Source: Flavobacterium weaverense
GTDB lineage: Bacteria; Bacteroidota; Bacteroidia; Flavobacteriales; Flavobacteriaceae
DNA: 64,000 nt
Assembly (NCBI RefSeq): GCF_003688495.1
Contig: NZ_REFH01000010.1
Location: forward strand, 310,001-374,000
Direction of reading: 5' to 3'
The position numbers were made by a program, and so were the translations under genes. How positions within the stretch are numbered: position 1 is the stretch's first letter; each line of letters begins with the position of its first letter. Under the pieces are notes generated by a model that did not search any database, was not told where the DNA came from, and saw nothing but the letters and a program-made list of their open reading frames with translations. Positions 45,417-55,522 of this stretch are shown here, piece after piece.

Positions 45417-48400
45417 TTAAGCAAACCCAGCATTCTCATTTACCTGATTAAGGACTTTAATGATTTTAAACACTTTATCCTCTTCAGGAAAAATACCAAA
45501 AATACCGTCACCGTGATTTTCATTGAAAGGTGCCTGCGTTAATAAGCTCTTTTCGATTGTTCCGTTTTGGTTGAGGTAGGTGATCATTTTTTGAATAAAT
45601 GTAATTTGATTGGCATTCAAATTCCCTTTAGAAATAAAATTGGCAAACAATTGATTGGAGACTTCTATGTCTAAGCCAATGATATTTCGAACGAACTTTC
45701 CTAAAGGCTGTTCGCCATATTCTTTGGTAAAACGATCTTTACTTTCTAAGGCCTCTTTTAATAAAAAATCTTCCAATACTTCTAATTCGTTTTCAGTAAT
45801 GGGTGAATTTTTGTACAATTTATCAATAACCAAATGGGATTTGTTTTTTCTAATAAAGGCTTCTACACGGTCTTTATAGCTTTGTAAACTTGTGTATGTT
45901 GCCATTATATCAACTTCTTGCACACTATCTAAATCGAGTTCGTCTGTAAAAGACGTGTATATAGGATCAAGTTTCTTTTCATCTTTTAGAAACTGTAGTA
46001 ACTCACGAATCTCTTGACGAATCTCCTCTAACTGTTGTTCATTAACGGTACTCCAAAATTGTTCGTTTTGTATTTTTTTAATGGTCGTAATTTTGGATTG
46101 TACGGCCGGGATATTTCGTTTGGTAAACAACATATTTGCTATGGTGAATATGTTTTCTATATGTTTTACCTGGGCTTTGTTTCCGGTAATTAATGCCAAT
46201 TGTAGTTTATAAACCAACAAGTCAAACCGTTTGGCAAACTCATCTTTATCCTTGTTGTAATCTACTAAATGAGATAAGTTATTTTGAATGTTGAGGATAT
46301 CGCCTTGAATAAGATTATTCCAACGTTCCCTATTTTTATATTCTTTAACATATCTCCAATGTTTGCGCACTTCAAAACGACTGTCATCTAAATGATCTAC
46401 CAATTGATGTAAATCGTCTGTAAATTGGATTTGGATATTATCTTGCTCAGCTGTTGGATCTTCTAACAAGCGAACTGCCATCACAATTTTAAGTTTTGTA
46501 TTAAAAGTTTGTTGCGATAATGAAAGACTCGTTTTCTGTGTTTCGCCATCTGGATTATCACCGAAATATTCAAAATTTCCACAGAAATCAAAGAGTAGGA
46601 AATATTCTTTGTCTTTTCCTGGTTCGAAAATATCAGGGCATAAGCGCGTTCCACGCCCAATCATTTGCCAGTATTTTGAAAACGATTTTACCTCTTTGAA
46701 AAAAACTAAATTCAATACACGTGGTGCATCCACACCGGTATCCATCATGTCAACAGATACGGCTATTTGTGGGTCTTTTTCATCTCCTTTGTCAAAACAG
46801 AATTTCTCCAGAAGGTCTTGTGCTTTTTCTTCGTAGTTGTCAATTACTCTTAAAAAGTTCCCTCCATACTGCGGATAATTTTTATTGAAACGCTCCTCGA
46901 TAAACACGGCATGTTTATGGTTTTTAGCAAAAACAATCGTTTTACCTATTTTGTCACCACCAGCTACTTTCTGACCATTAGTCATTAAATAATCTAGTAC
47001 TTTATCAATGGTATCATTATTATACAGCCAAGTATTGATTTGGTTTTTATTTACATTTACTACCTCATTTTCATCGCCAAATTGCACACCGAAAATTTCT
47101 CTGAATCTTGTTTTATCAGCTTCAGAAAGATCCTCATAAACAATTCCTTCTCTAGGGAATTTGAGCGGTATCTTAAAGGCATGTGGTGGTTTTAGAAAAT
47201 TATCTGCTACAGCTTTATTTAGCTCGTAAGCATAGGTTGGGTTATCATCTTCAATTTCGAATAGAGAGTAAGTATTATGGTCAATGTCCTTTTTTGGAGT
47301 TGCTGTTAATCCTAGTAGGATACTATCAAAATAAGAGAAAATGGATTGATATTTTGAATATACTGACCTGTGGGCTTCATCAATGATAATGACATCAAAA
47401 TGGCCTACTCCATAAAACCGTTCATCCTCGTTTTTAAGGTTGTCAATTTTATTCAAGATTGTCTTGTAGGTAGAGAACACTACTCTAGTACCATTATCCT
47501 CTTTTTCTTTGGTTAAATCAATTGCCGACAAATGGGGTAAATGTTCTTTAAACGCATTTTTGGCTTGGGTTACTAGGGCTGTTCTGTCAGCTAAAAACAA
47601 TATTTTCTTTGCCCAATTGCATTTGGTAAACATATCTACCATTGCCGCAGCGGTTCTTGTTTTTCCGCTGCCTGTCGCCATTACCAATAACGCTTTTCTA
47701 CTTTTCCCTTTTAGCCGATTTTGGTGATTTGTCACCATACTTTCGGCTACCCTTTGTATCGCTTCCAGTTGGTAGTACCTTCCCGCAATATCGGTATTGA
47801 CTCTAAACTCTCGCAAATCTGTACGATTGAATCGTCTTTCTATTAAAAGTTGTAGCTCTTCTTTGGTATAAAAGCCTTGCACTTTTCTATCTGGGTAAAA
47901 AGTATCGTCCCAAAGATGGGTTTCAAAACCATTACTGTAAAAAATAACAGGACGCTGCCCTGTACTTTTTTCTAAACAATCCGCATATAAACTGGCTTGA
48001 TGTTTTCCTTTTGCGGCACTGTGGATTGTGCTTTTGGCTTCGACCACTGCTAATGGTAGCCCATTGTCTCCCCACAATACATAATCTACAAAACCTTTGC
48101 CTGATGGATTGGTGGTTAAGGGCATTCCGATTACTTCAAATTCGATTTCTCGGCCTTCACGAAAATTATCCCAACCGGCTTCTCTTAATAATAAATTGAT
48201 TAGAATAAGTCGTGTGTTGTGTTCCGAAGTTAATTCCGGAATGGCCTGTTCTACTGTTGTTTCTTGAAAACGAACTTCTTTACGCTCGGCAATGAGTTGT
48301 AATTGCTCTTCTAATTGCTTGCGCAAGGAATCATTTTCTTCGGCTAGTTTTTCTTGTAGTTTTAGTGCTTTCTGTGCTTCTGCACGTTCTTGTTCTAGCT

Positions 48401-48869
48401 TTTCGGCTAGTGCTTGGAGTTGTTTGGTGTTTTTATCGTTAGTGTCTCCGTAGGGAATTACTCCTTCCTCAAAAGCTGGAATATTGGGATTGTTTTCGCT
48501 GTAATATTTACTTAGAAAAGTCAAAAAACGAAAACTATTTTTTAACGATTGTAAGGCATCTAAGGCTTTTACGGTTTTGCCATGTGCTGCATTATTACCA
48601 TTCAGGCGTATGATATCTAGTTCCATCAACATACTTGGTTTAAGTATGTTTTTGAAACTTTCATTGTGGAGTAGGGCTCCTAATTTAGTATCATACGGCA
48701 GTTCTAGATCTTCATCGTTTTTGTATAACCAAAACATCGTTTTTTCCAAAGTACTTCTACACAACAATGCAGCGTACCGTGGTGCCGTAAAGGTGTGCTT
48801 TTCGGCTTCTACAATCTCTCGGTAGATTTCTGGAAATTCTTGATGTAGAAAGGTAAAATTGCTTTGCAT
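45417..48869 (-). CDS. hsdR: Type I restriction endonuclease subunit R (HsdR)
   Basis: A 1150-residue HsdR. The first 130 or so residues form a DUF4145-like helical domain, followed by a coiled-coil segment (LEQERAEAQKALKLQEKLAE). The nuclease domain carries VDYVLWGDNGLPLAVVEAKS (D...EAK motif). The translocase has ALLVMATGSGKTRTA (Walker A), IIIDEAHRS (motif II, DEAH) and GLTATP (motif III). A C-terminal helical region completes it. It cleaves and translocates DNA when the HsdM/HsdS complex finds unmethylated sites. The locus order on the minus strand is hsdM, hsdS, extra genes, hsdR. The frame is intact. Confidence 0.95.
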   Translation of the reverse strand: MQSNFTFLHQEFPEIYREIVEAEKHTFTAPRYAALLCRSTLEKTMFWLYKNDEDLELPYDTKLGALLHNESFKNILKPSMLMELDIIRLNGNNAAHGKTVKALDALQSLKNSFRFLTFLSKYYSENNPNIPAFEEGVIPYGDTNDKNTKQLQALAEKLEQERAEAQKALKLQEKLAEENDSLRKQLEEQLQLIAERKEVRFQETTVEQAIPELTSEHNTRLILINLLLREAGWDNFREGREIEFEVIGMPLTTNPSGKGFVDYVLWGDNGLPLAVVEAKSTIHSAAKGKHQASLYADCLEKSTGQRPVIFYSNGFETHLWDDTFYPDRKVQGFYTKEELQLLIERRFNRTDLREFRVNTDIAGRYYQLEAIQRVAESMVTNHQNRLKGKSRKALLVMATGSGKTRTAAAMVDMFTKCNWAKKILFLADRTALVTQAKNAFKEHLPHLSAIDLTKEKEDNGTRVVFSTYKTILNKIDNLKNEDERFYGVGHFDVIIIDEAHRSVYSKYQSIFSYFDSILLGLTATPKKDIDHNTYSLFEIEDDNPTYAYELNKAVADNFLKPPHAFKIPLKFPREGIVYEDLSEADKTRFREIFGVQFGDENEVVNVNKNQINTWLYNNDTIDKVLDYLMTNGQKVAGGDKIGKTIVFAKNHKHAVFIEERFNKNYPQYGGNFLRVIDNYEEKAQDLLEKFCFDKGDEKDPQIAVSVDMMDTGVDAPRVLNLVFFKEVKSFSKYWQMIGRGTRLCPDIFEPGKDKEYFLLFDFCGNFEYFGDNPDGETQKTSLSLSQQTFNTKLKIVMAVRLLEDPTAEQDNIQIQFTDDLHQLVDHLDDSRFEVRKHWRYVKEYKNRERWNNLIQGDILNIQNNLSHLVDYNKDKDEFAKRFDLLVYKLQLALITGNKAQVKHIENIFTIANMLFTKRNIPAVQSKITTIKKIQNEQFWSTVNEQQLEEIRQEIRELLQFLKDEKKLDPIYTSFTDELDLDSVQEVDIMATYTSLQSYKDRVEAFIRKNKSHLVIDKLYKNSPITENELEVLEDFLLKEALESKDRFTKEYGEQPLGKFVRNIIGLDIEVSNQLFANFISKGNLNANQITFIQKMITYLNQNGTIEKSLLTQAPFNENHGDGIFGIFPEEDKVFKIIKVLNQVNENAGFA

Positions 48870-48906
48870 AAACGTATCTTAATAGAGCTAAAGTACTACA
48901 TTATTT

Positions 48907-49269
48907 TCAATTTCCTTGAACGATCAATTTATGGAGTATTTCTCCTTGAATACTACGTTTGTATTTTTGGTCTTGATGTGTTGGTATTTCTGGGATAGTC
49001 ATTTCTATCCATCCTAGTTTTACTAAAGGATCTAAATATTTTTCTCTATTTCTGGAGTGATTTGAGAGGTTTATGTGTTCGAGAATTTCCACTCTCTTTT
49101 TTGGTTCGTCTAAAATATTCAGAATAGTCAGAGCTTTATCATTAAGATCATTTTCTATAATTTGAACAGCTTGGTCACTAGCTTGGTCACTAAGTTTTGC
49201 TAAGATGTTCTCCCGAACCCCTGTTCCCTTGCTATCAATGGATTTAGCTTGGTCACTAGCTTGGGTCAC
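48907..49269 (-). CDS. Short winged-helix protein, likely remnant of an AlbA_2/Fic-type protein C-terminus
   Basis: A 120-residue frame from a GTG start at 49269, with no ATG. The C-terminal half, ALTILNILDEPKKRVEILEH then EKYLDPLVKLGWIEMTIPEI and QKYKRSIQGEIL, matches the winged-helix end found on AlbA_2-type or Fic-type proteins. The N-terminal half has repeated SDQAxDQ sequence, partly duplicated in DNA (AGCTTGGTCACT occurs twice). It lacks the catalytic part, so it is probably a fragment. It is on the minus strand between the Doc gene and hsdR, so it may be co-transcribed with both. Confidence 0.5.
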   Translation of the reverse strand: MTQASDQAKSIDSKGTGVRENILAKLSDQASDQAVQIIENDLNDKALTILNILDEPKKRVEILEHINLSNHSRNREKYLDPLVKLGWIEMTIPEIPTHQDQKYKRSIQGEILHKLIVQGN

Positions 49270-49333
49270 TAAGTGTGTTTAAAAAGTGACTAAGCTCCTC
49301 CAAATTGTTGAAAGAGTCATTCTGATTGATAAA

Positions 49334-49828
49334 TTATAAAAATTGGTAATAATTATCAAGCCCAAAATTCAGCTCGACTGTTTCCTCATTTTTAACTATA
49401 AGCTGTAAAGCATTAACTATTTTTAGTTTTAATTCTTCGCTGTAATCTTCATCATTAATTATTGAATAAATAATCTCTAAGAGTAAATTTTTATCGATAA
49501 TATTGTCAGCCACTGTTACTGCAATATTTTCCATTTCCATTACAAACTTATTAGAAAACACGTCCAAATCATTGACTATTAAAAAGAACAAACCTAAAGC
49601 GATAGAAGTTCTTTTATTTCCATCATTGAAGCCATGATTTTTATTGAAAGAGAAGACTAAATGCGTTAATTTTTCTTCAAAAGTTGGATAATAATCATCA
49701 TTTTGCATATGATATAATGGACTATCTATATTTCCAAAAATTTTTATTCCTGGATTCCCACCTGAAATTTCAATTATTTTATCATGCGTTTTGATAGCAT
49801 ATTCTGAAGTAAAATATTCTAGATCCAT
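49334..49828 (-). CDS. Doc-type (Fic superfamily) toxin
   Basis: A 164-residue Doc-like protein. The motif NKNHGFNDGNKRTSIALGLF (residues 63-82) fits HxFx(D/N)GNKR of Doc, a kinase-type Fic toxin that phosphorylates EF-Tu. The first 40 residues (YFTSEYAIKTHDKIIEISGG) are a common Doc opening. It is preceded by a DNA-binding gene that ends two bases before its start, so the pair looks like a toxin-antitoxin-like operon with a non-standard partner. Whether it is active is inferred. It sits inside the type I restriction locus. Confidence 0.85.
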   Translation of the reverse strand: MDLEYFTSEYAIKTHDKIIEISGGNPGIKIFGNIDSPLYHMQNDDYYPTFEEKLTHLVFSFNKNHGFNDGNKRTSIALGLFFLIVNDLDVFSNKFVMEMENIAVTVADNIIDKNLLLEIIYSIINDEDYSEELKLKIVNALQLIVKNEETVELNFGLDNYYQFL

Positions 49829-49830
49829 GA

Positions 49831-50883
49831 TTATCTGTTTTTTAATCGTTTGAAAACCTCTTTATTTTCTTCTAATCGTGCTTCCAATGACTTGCTTTTT
49901 TCGCCTAAAAATTTATCGAAATCTTCGGCACTTACGGCATTTACATATTCTTTAAGTTTTTCATGAAGCGCATCGCGGAATACCATATCACGACTTGCCA
50001 TTAAGCTTCGTGCTTTTTCTCTTAATGGATTGTAAACAGCTTGTGTTAATTCTTCAAATTCTTTGAATAAAAGATGTGCTTCAGAAAGTGATAATTTCAA
50101 ACCTTTACTGCTATACTTCTTTTTTAAAAAATCTGCGAAGCCATTTTCGTAACTGGAAATTAGATCTAGGACTTCTGAATACATAGTGTTCCTAATGCTT
50201 TCTTTGGTGTTTAATTTTAATATTTGACGGTATTCTTTGGCGTTCTCTTTAAATATACTTTTGTATATCTTATCTGTCAGTTGTGCATATTTAAATTTGT
50301 TTTCGGTAATGTAGGTATCTAAAGCATTTGTAAATTCCTGGCGATAGTTGTACTCTCTAATAGCACTAGGTACAAACTCTTCTTCTCGTTGGTTGATATA
50401 TTTGGTATTTCCGCCCAATTTTTTGTTTAATACATCAATCACAATATCTAGTATTGCAGAACGGAGTTCTTTGGCTTTATCAGAATTACTGAGCAACATT
50501 CCTAAATTTAAAAATGCTTTATAGGTAAAAATTCCAAGACTAGGTGCTTTACTGATAAGATCAGTGTTTTCGGGACTTTCGGTTATGTCTCCGACATTGG
50601 TGTCGGGGACATTTTCTAGTACAGTTTCTTTAAATTTCTTTAATCGAAGTCCTGCGAATACCTCATAACCACTTTGTATAAATTCTTCTTTGTGATCTTC
50701 TAAAATGCGTTCAATTGTGCGTACATCAACCTCAAAGTATTGAGCTACTTGTTGCTTAGTAAAGCGGTATTTTTCTTCAAATTTTATTCCGTAAAAACCA
50801 ATATTTTTATATACCTCTTGTATTGCTAGGTTATTGTTGAGTATATTTTTTCTATCTATGGACGAATTATTTAAATCTTTCAT
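49831..50883 (-). CDS. DNA-binding protein paired with Doc (RhuM-like)
   Basis: A 350-residue protein of the kind found upstream of Doc-type toxins inside type I restriction loci. Residues 38-58 (KYRFTKQQVAQYFEVDVRTI) resemble a helix-turn-helix. There is a central segment RSAILDIVIDVLNKKLGGNT and a helical, charged C-terminus ending VFKRLKNR. I relate it to RhuM/virulence-type proteins from layout and the helix-turn-helix, with no clear motif. It likely acts as regulator or antitoxin of the Doc gene, since the stop is two bases from the Doc start. Confidence 0.65.
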   Translation of the reverse strand: MKDLNNSSIDRKNILNNNLAIQEVYKNIGFYGIKFEEKYRFTKQQVAQYFEVDVRTIERILEDHKEEFIQSGYEVFAGLRLKKFKETVLENVPDTNVGDITESPENTDLISKAPSLGIFTYKAFLNLGMLLSNSDKAKELRSAILDIVIDVLNKKLGGNTKYINQREEEFVPSAIREYNYRQEFTNALDTYITENKFKYAQLTDKIYKSIFKENAKEYRQILKLNTKESIRNTMYSEVLDLISSYENGFADFLKKKYSSKGLKLSLSEAHLLFKEFEELTQAVYNPLREKARSLMASRDMVFRDALHEKLKEYVNAVSAEDFDKFLGEKSKSLEARLEENKEVFKRLKNR

Positions 50884-50985
50884 TTTTTACTTTTTTGAAT
50901 TGTCGGTAATACATCGAATTATTTAGCTCGTTTCAACCTTTGTCTTTTAGTACGGTGATTTCAAATTTAGCTTTTTTAACTACAC

Positions 50986-51042
50986 TAACCCTCTCTTAAA
51001 CGCTTTTTGCAATAAACTTTGAAACAATTGCTGGCTTTTTAG
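50986..51042 (-). pseudogene. Remnant of an hsdS C-terminus
   Basis: The reverse strand reads LKSQQLFQSLLQKAFKRG, against LEKSEQLFQGLLQQAFKGEL at the end of the intact hsdS. It is about 57 bases long and in no open frame. A second specificity subunit gene seems to have been present here and lost. Confidence 0.8.
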
Positions 51043-51062
51043 ATTCCTAGTAGGGTTATCTA

Positions 51063-52400
51063 TTAAGACTTTCCAATTTTCACTATTCTTTCTGCCATCT
51101 CAACAATATCTTTTATTGAAAAATTTTCAATTTTATTTTCTGGTAATTTTTGATTCTGATTTCTTCTTCTCAAAGGGTCTTTGTGAATTTCTTCTAAAGC
51201 TACTTTCATGTAATGAATGTATTCGCCTTTATCTTCTGAAGAATCTTTTTTGAGCTGTTCAGAGAAACCTACAATTGATTTAGCTAAAACCATTTTATAC
51301 GCATAATCCTCAATAATGTTTTTTTGTTTGACATATTGATTGGCACAAAATATTGCTCCTATGATAGGAAAGGGAATCAAAGCTATGCGTCCAATTATGA
51401 TGTGTAATTTGTCTGTCAAATCAGTTAACATCCACACTCCTAAACTAATACCAATAATTATGAATAAGAAAGCACCCAAAATCCAGAATAAAGAAAAGTA
51501 CCATTTTTTAGCATTTACTAATTGCGTACTAAATGAAGCACTAATACCTTCGGCTGTTTTGTAATTTAATGCCGTTTTTGCTTTGTCAATTAACTCTTTA
51601 GCTTCTTCTAAAATCGTTATTCTTTCCGTATTATAATTAGCTAATTTTTGTTTATTTTCTTCTGTAAGTTGTTGTAATTCTCCAATACGGTTGTCTCTTT
51701 CTTGAACTTTTAAAGCAAAGGAATTTATGATTTTCTCATTGTTTTTGGCTTCGTTGTAACTTTCAACTATTCCTTCTAAGTTTTCATCAGCCAGTTCTTT
51801 TACTTTATCAAGTGCAGTATTTATGGTTTTTAACTTTTCAGAATTACTTACTGTTTATGTTTTAACCTCTTCAACCTCCGCAATTTTTTCTTCCAGTTCT
51901 TTGAACTTTTTAGTTATGGCATCTAATTTTTCTTCGACTGAAGTATTTGAATTGCTTGCCTCTTCTTTTATTTCATTTATAAAAATTAATGCTGCTTTAA
52001 ACTGATTTGTTTGTTCTAAAAGTTCTCTATTTATATCTTGGAAGTGCTCCCATCTCTCTTTATTGTTGCGAACATTGTATTTTCTTAATTCTATTTTTAG
52101 ACTGTCGATGAATTTAAACAGCGTTTGTGGTGATTCAATATAAGAAAGTATATTTGTCATATGATTTATTATACTGTTTCTTTCCTCTAGTGTCGAGACT
52201 TGAATAAAAATATTATGAGATTTTAAGAAATAGGAAACATCTATCAATATAGCATCAAGCCCCAAATAAATACTTTTCCCATTGTATTCATTTTCATTAC
52301 CAAATTTAGTGTTGTTGAATTGTGAAGAATCAAATGAATTTAATTTTTCTTTGATTTGGTCTCTTAATTTTTGGATTTGTAATACTGATTGTGTTTCCAT
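51063..52400 (-). pseudogene. Coiled-coil membrane protein split by an in-frame TAA
   Basis: Reading 52400 to 51063 gives one frame of about 445 residues broken only by TAA at 51857-51855. The first half (181 residues) opens METQSVLQIQKLRDQIKEKL and ends in a coiled coil (EKLDAITKKFKELEEKIAEV). After the stop the frame continues VSNSEKLKTINTALDKVKEL, keeps a coiled coil to about 51550, then has two hydrophobic helices (LFWILGAFLFIIIGISLGVW and IIGRIALIPFPIIGAIFCAN). The distance 52400-51479 is a multiple of three. No ATG follows the stop until late TTG choices, so the second half needs read-through or is dead. The function is unknown. Confidence 0.8.
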
Positions 52401-52411
52401 AGTATTTTTTT

Positions 52412-53575
52412 TTAATTCAACTCTCCCTTAAACGCTTGCTGCAATAATCCTTGAAACAACTGTTCACTTTTCTCCAAAGCTTCTTGTGCTTGTTGTTTTT
52501 GGGCTTCGATTGCTTGTACACGTTCTGCAAATTGGTTTTGGAGGGTGATAGGTGGTAACATAAAGTCTAACTGTTTTAGTATTGCTAAATTTATATTTTT
52601 TTGTGCCGCCATTGGTGCTTTCTCCTCAATCATAACTTGTAAAAAAGACATCCAGTTTTGAACATAAATGTTATTTGTTTTTACGTTTGGAACAAAACCA
52701 ACAACACTGTCTGGAAAACAGGCTTCAAATGTTAAAATTCCAGTCTGAGCAATATTTGCAGCAATCGTAATACATAGAGTTTCTTTTGGCCATAATTTAC
52801 TTTGTTTTAATCCAAATTCAGAGTAAGTTGATTTGAAACGAGTGATATATCCACCAGAACGGGCAACATCCCCAGTTTGTATTAAAGGATAAGGACCATT
52901 TAATAATTCGGGAGCATTGCGTGGTCTATGTTTTGATTTTCCTCGGTCTAACTTTCCAACTTCAGAAAATTGTGTTATTTCCCATTTTTTGCTATTATGA
53001 ACTGGATCCCCAAACATCTCCAAAAATAAACTTTGCGTTAGCGCATCGTATTTCTCGATGAGTTGTCTGTTGTATTGACGCAATTCATCAGCTTTGTCGA
53101 GAATGGCGACTATTTTTTGTTGGGTTGGGAGTGGAGGAAGTGGGATTTCGAGTTCTTTTACGATACCTAATGATATATTAGCTAACGCTGCTCCAACTGC
53201 TCTATCTAATAATTGCTCCTTAATAGTAGTAAACCAAAATCTTAAATATTTTATATCTAATTTACTTTTACCGAGAATATTAATACCTAAAATTGCTTGA
53301 TTTGTCGTTAAATCAATTTTAGTAATAGCAGTTTTTCCAACGGAGCCATACATTGCTAATAGTAGAGTTCCCGATTTAAAGAATCTATTGTTAATTGATT
53401 TCAAGGCTTCTATAGAAATATGTTCTTCCGTATATGATATGTAACCATCCTTAGTTTTTTCTAAATCACTAATTTTTGCCCATGGAATATCTCCAACGTA
53501 ATATTCTAATTTCTTTCGTGAGGGAGTTCCACCACTTTGCATAAAACAAAGTTCTTTTAATGTTACTTTCTCCAT
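52412..53575 (-). CDS. hsdS: Type I restriction specificity subunit HsdS
   Basis: A 387-residue HsdS with two target-recognition halves. The first opens VTLKELCFMQSGGTPSRKKL and ends in the linker LPPLPTQQKIVAILDKADEL (about residues 150-170). The second half starts near QFSEVGKLDRGKSKHR and ends in the conserved LPPITLQNQFAERVQAIEAQ region and the C-terminal helix ALEKSEQLFQGLLQQAFKGE. It sets the sequence recognised by the methylase and nuclease. Its ATG overlaps the hsdM stop (TAATG), so translation is coupled. Complete length; no frameshift. Confidence 0.93.
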   Translation of the reverse strand: MEKVTLKELCFMQSGGTPSRKKLEYYVGDIPWAKISDLEKTKDGYISYTEEHISIEALKSINNRFFKSGTLLLAMYGSVGKTAITKIDLTTNQAILGINILGKSKLDIKYLRFWFTTIKEQLLDRAVGAALANISLGIVKELEIPLPPLPTQQKIVAILDKADELRQYNRQLIEKYDALTQSLFLEMFGDPVHNSKKWEITQFSEVGKLDRGKSKHRPRNAPELLNGPYPLIQTGDVARSGGYITRFKSTYSEFGLKQSKLWPKETLCITIAANIAQTGILTFEACFPDSVVGFVPNVKTNNIYVQNWMSFLQVMIEEKAPMAAQKNINLAILKQLDFMLPPITLQNQFAERVQAIEAQKQQAQEALEKSEQLFQGLLQQAFKGELN

Positions 53576-55128
53576 TACCTTAACATTTTTTCTAAATCAA
53601 GAATCGCTTGTTGTCTTTTGCTATCAATCGCTTTGATATCGGCCATTAGTGTAGCGGGTTTTTCATAGACTACATTGTCATAGACTACTTCTTTGTAACG
53701 GTTAATGCTCAGGTCATAATCATTGGCAACAATATCAGCTTTAGGGACAAGGAATGATTTTTGAGTACGGTCTTGGTGGTTGTCCGCTGTTTGCTGTGTA
53801 TTAATAACCGCCCATTCTGATAGAATTGAAGCAATATCGCTTTTCCCGTTTAGCTCGACTGCAACGCTGTCAGGATTATTGAAAGATTGCTCTAATTGCT
53901 CTTCGGTGATTAAAGGGTTGCGTTTATCATCTAAGCTAAAACCATCGGCTTGCATGTCATAAAACCAAACGTTCTCAGTACCACCTGAGTTGGTTTTCGT
54001 AAAGAATAGAATAGCGGTACTGACTCCGGCATAAGGTTTGAAAACACCGCTTGGCATAGAGATTATGGCTTGTAATTGCTGGTTCTCTATCAGTTCCTTC
54101 CGAATACTTTTGTGTGCGGCACTGCTACCAAATAATACACCATCGGGCACAATCACTGCTGCTCGTCCGCCCAGTTTGAGTTGGCGTAATATCAATGCCA
54201 GGAATAATAATTCCGTTTTTTTGGTTTTGGTCACCGCCAGTAAACTGCTTTCCACCTCATCATAATCTAATGCGCCTTTAAAAGGGGGATTGGCTAAAAT
54301 TAAGGAATACTGACTACTAATGGCACCGCTTTCGCTCAAAGCGCTGTTACCAATAAGCGTTGGGTTTTCCATGCCGTGCAATTGCAAGTTCATGGACGAA
54401 ATACGCATCATCGATGGATCTATTTCAATTCCGTTGAACATATTCTTGTTGTAATGATTCCGGAAGCTTTCTTCCATAAACCAATCTTCGTGTTTCTCGT
54501 GTATGTATTGTGAGGCGGCTACCAAGAAACCCGCAGTTCCGCAAGATGGGTCACAAATTGTATCGTCTTTTTTGGGTTGGGTCATTTCAACCATCATGCG
54601 AATGATGTGACGCGGGGTACGGAATTGTCCGTTGGTTCCCGCTTCGGCAATTTTACCTAACATGTACTCGTACAAATCACCTTTGGTATCACGATTGTTA
54701 AGTGGTAATTTATCAATTTGCTGTACCACACGGTCTAGTAATTTAGCCGTAGGAATCATAAAAGTTGCGCCTTTGATGTATTCCGTAAAAGCACCACCGT
54801 CTTTACCTAGGGTTTTCATAAAGTCAAAAACAGTCACGTCATTCAAATGCCTTTGCGGACGTGTGAATAGTTCAAACATTACTTCAGGATCTTTATCCTT
54901 GAAGCTGCTCCAACGCAATTCTTTTTGCTCTGGTGTATAAATAGCTTTATCGGTGGTAACACCAAGCATGTTGGCGCGTTTCTCGATCAGGAGTTGTTTG
55001 TCGTCTAGTTGTTTTAAGAAAATCAAATAGGTAAATTGTTCAATTACCGTAAGTGGGTTTGATATTCCGCCTGTCCAGAAGTCGTTCCAGATTTTGTCTA
55101 TTTGAGATTTTATTTCGCCTGTGATCAT
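53575..55128 (-). CDS. hsdM: Type I restriction methyltransferase subunit HsdM
   Basis: A 517-residue N6-adenine methyltransferase. The N-terminal helical domain (ITGEIKSQIDKIWNDFWTGG) precedes the SAM-binding motif I ICDPSCGTAGFLVAASQYIH (about residues 193-212) and the catalytic ANPPFKG (about 279-285). QLKLGGRAAVIVPDGVLFGS is a later conserved segment. It methylates host DNA at sites chosen by HsdS and is the first gene of the restriction operon on the minus strand. All motifs are intact, so modification should work. Confidence 0.96.
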   Translation of the reverse strand: MITGEIKSQIDKIWNDFWTGGISNPLTVIEQFTYLIFLKQLDDKQLLIEKRANMLGVTTDKAIYTPEQKELRWSSFKDKDPEVMFELFTRPQRHLNDVTVFDFMKTLGKDGGAFTEYIKGATFMIPTAKLLDRVVQQIDKLPLNNRDTKGDLYEYMLGKIAEAGTNGQFRTPRHIIRMMVEMTQPKKDDTICDPSCGTAGFLVAASQYIHEKHEDWFMEESFRNHYNKNMFNGIEIDPSMMRISSMNLQLHGMENPTLIGNSALSESGAISSQYSLILANPPFKGALDYDEVESSLLAVTKTKKTELLFLALILRQLKLGGRAAVIVPDGVLFGSSAAHKSIRKELIENQQLQAIISMPSGVFKPYAGVSTAILFFTKTNSGGTENVWFYDMQADGFSLDDKRNPLITEEQLEQSFNNPDSVAVELNGKSDIASILSEWAVINTQQTADNHQDRTQKSFLVPKADIVANDYDLSINRYKEVVYDNVVYEKPATLMADIKAIDSKRQQAILDLEKMLR

Positions 55129-55522
55129 TATATAGGGGTATCGTTATTCATTAATAAATTGGGAACTATTCACGTTATTGTAGTATCAAACGACAAACCT
55201 AAGGTGTTCGAGTGCAGACAATGTGCATAGTTCGTTATTTTTGTTCAAATATACTTTTTAAACTTCATAAGATAGCTTTAAAAAAGAGGGAGATTATGAG
55301 TTTTTCCTAAGGTGTCGAAAATAATTTCGAGCAGAATGTGTAAAACCATAAAGGATATATCTTTTTTTAAATTAAATAAATTAAGTTTTGGCATTAAATT
55401 TATTTTTTTGCCAAAACTTAATTATTATTTTGTACCGCTTGCGCAGTGAAATTTGCCCATTATAGTAGTTTTTAGAATGTTTAGGATTGGGCTACGATAT
55501 CCTTTTTGAATTAAATGTTTTT
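55129..55522. other. Gene-free stretch between hsdM and the Mob gene
   Basis: It holds the hsdM promoter region near 55129-55300 and an inverted repeat at 55381-55421. No ORF of interest was seen. Confidence 0.5.
55381..55421. terminator. Inverted repeat, probable bidirectional terminator
   Basis: TTAAGTTTTGGC (55381-55392) and GCCAAAACTTAA (55410-55421), a 12-base perfect stem with a 17-base loop, and A/T tracts on both sides. Confidence 0.6.
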
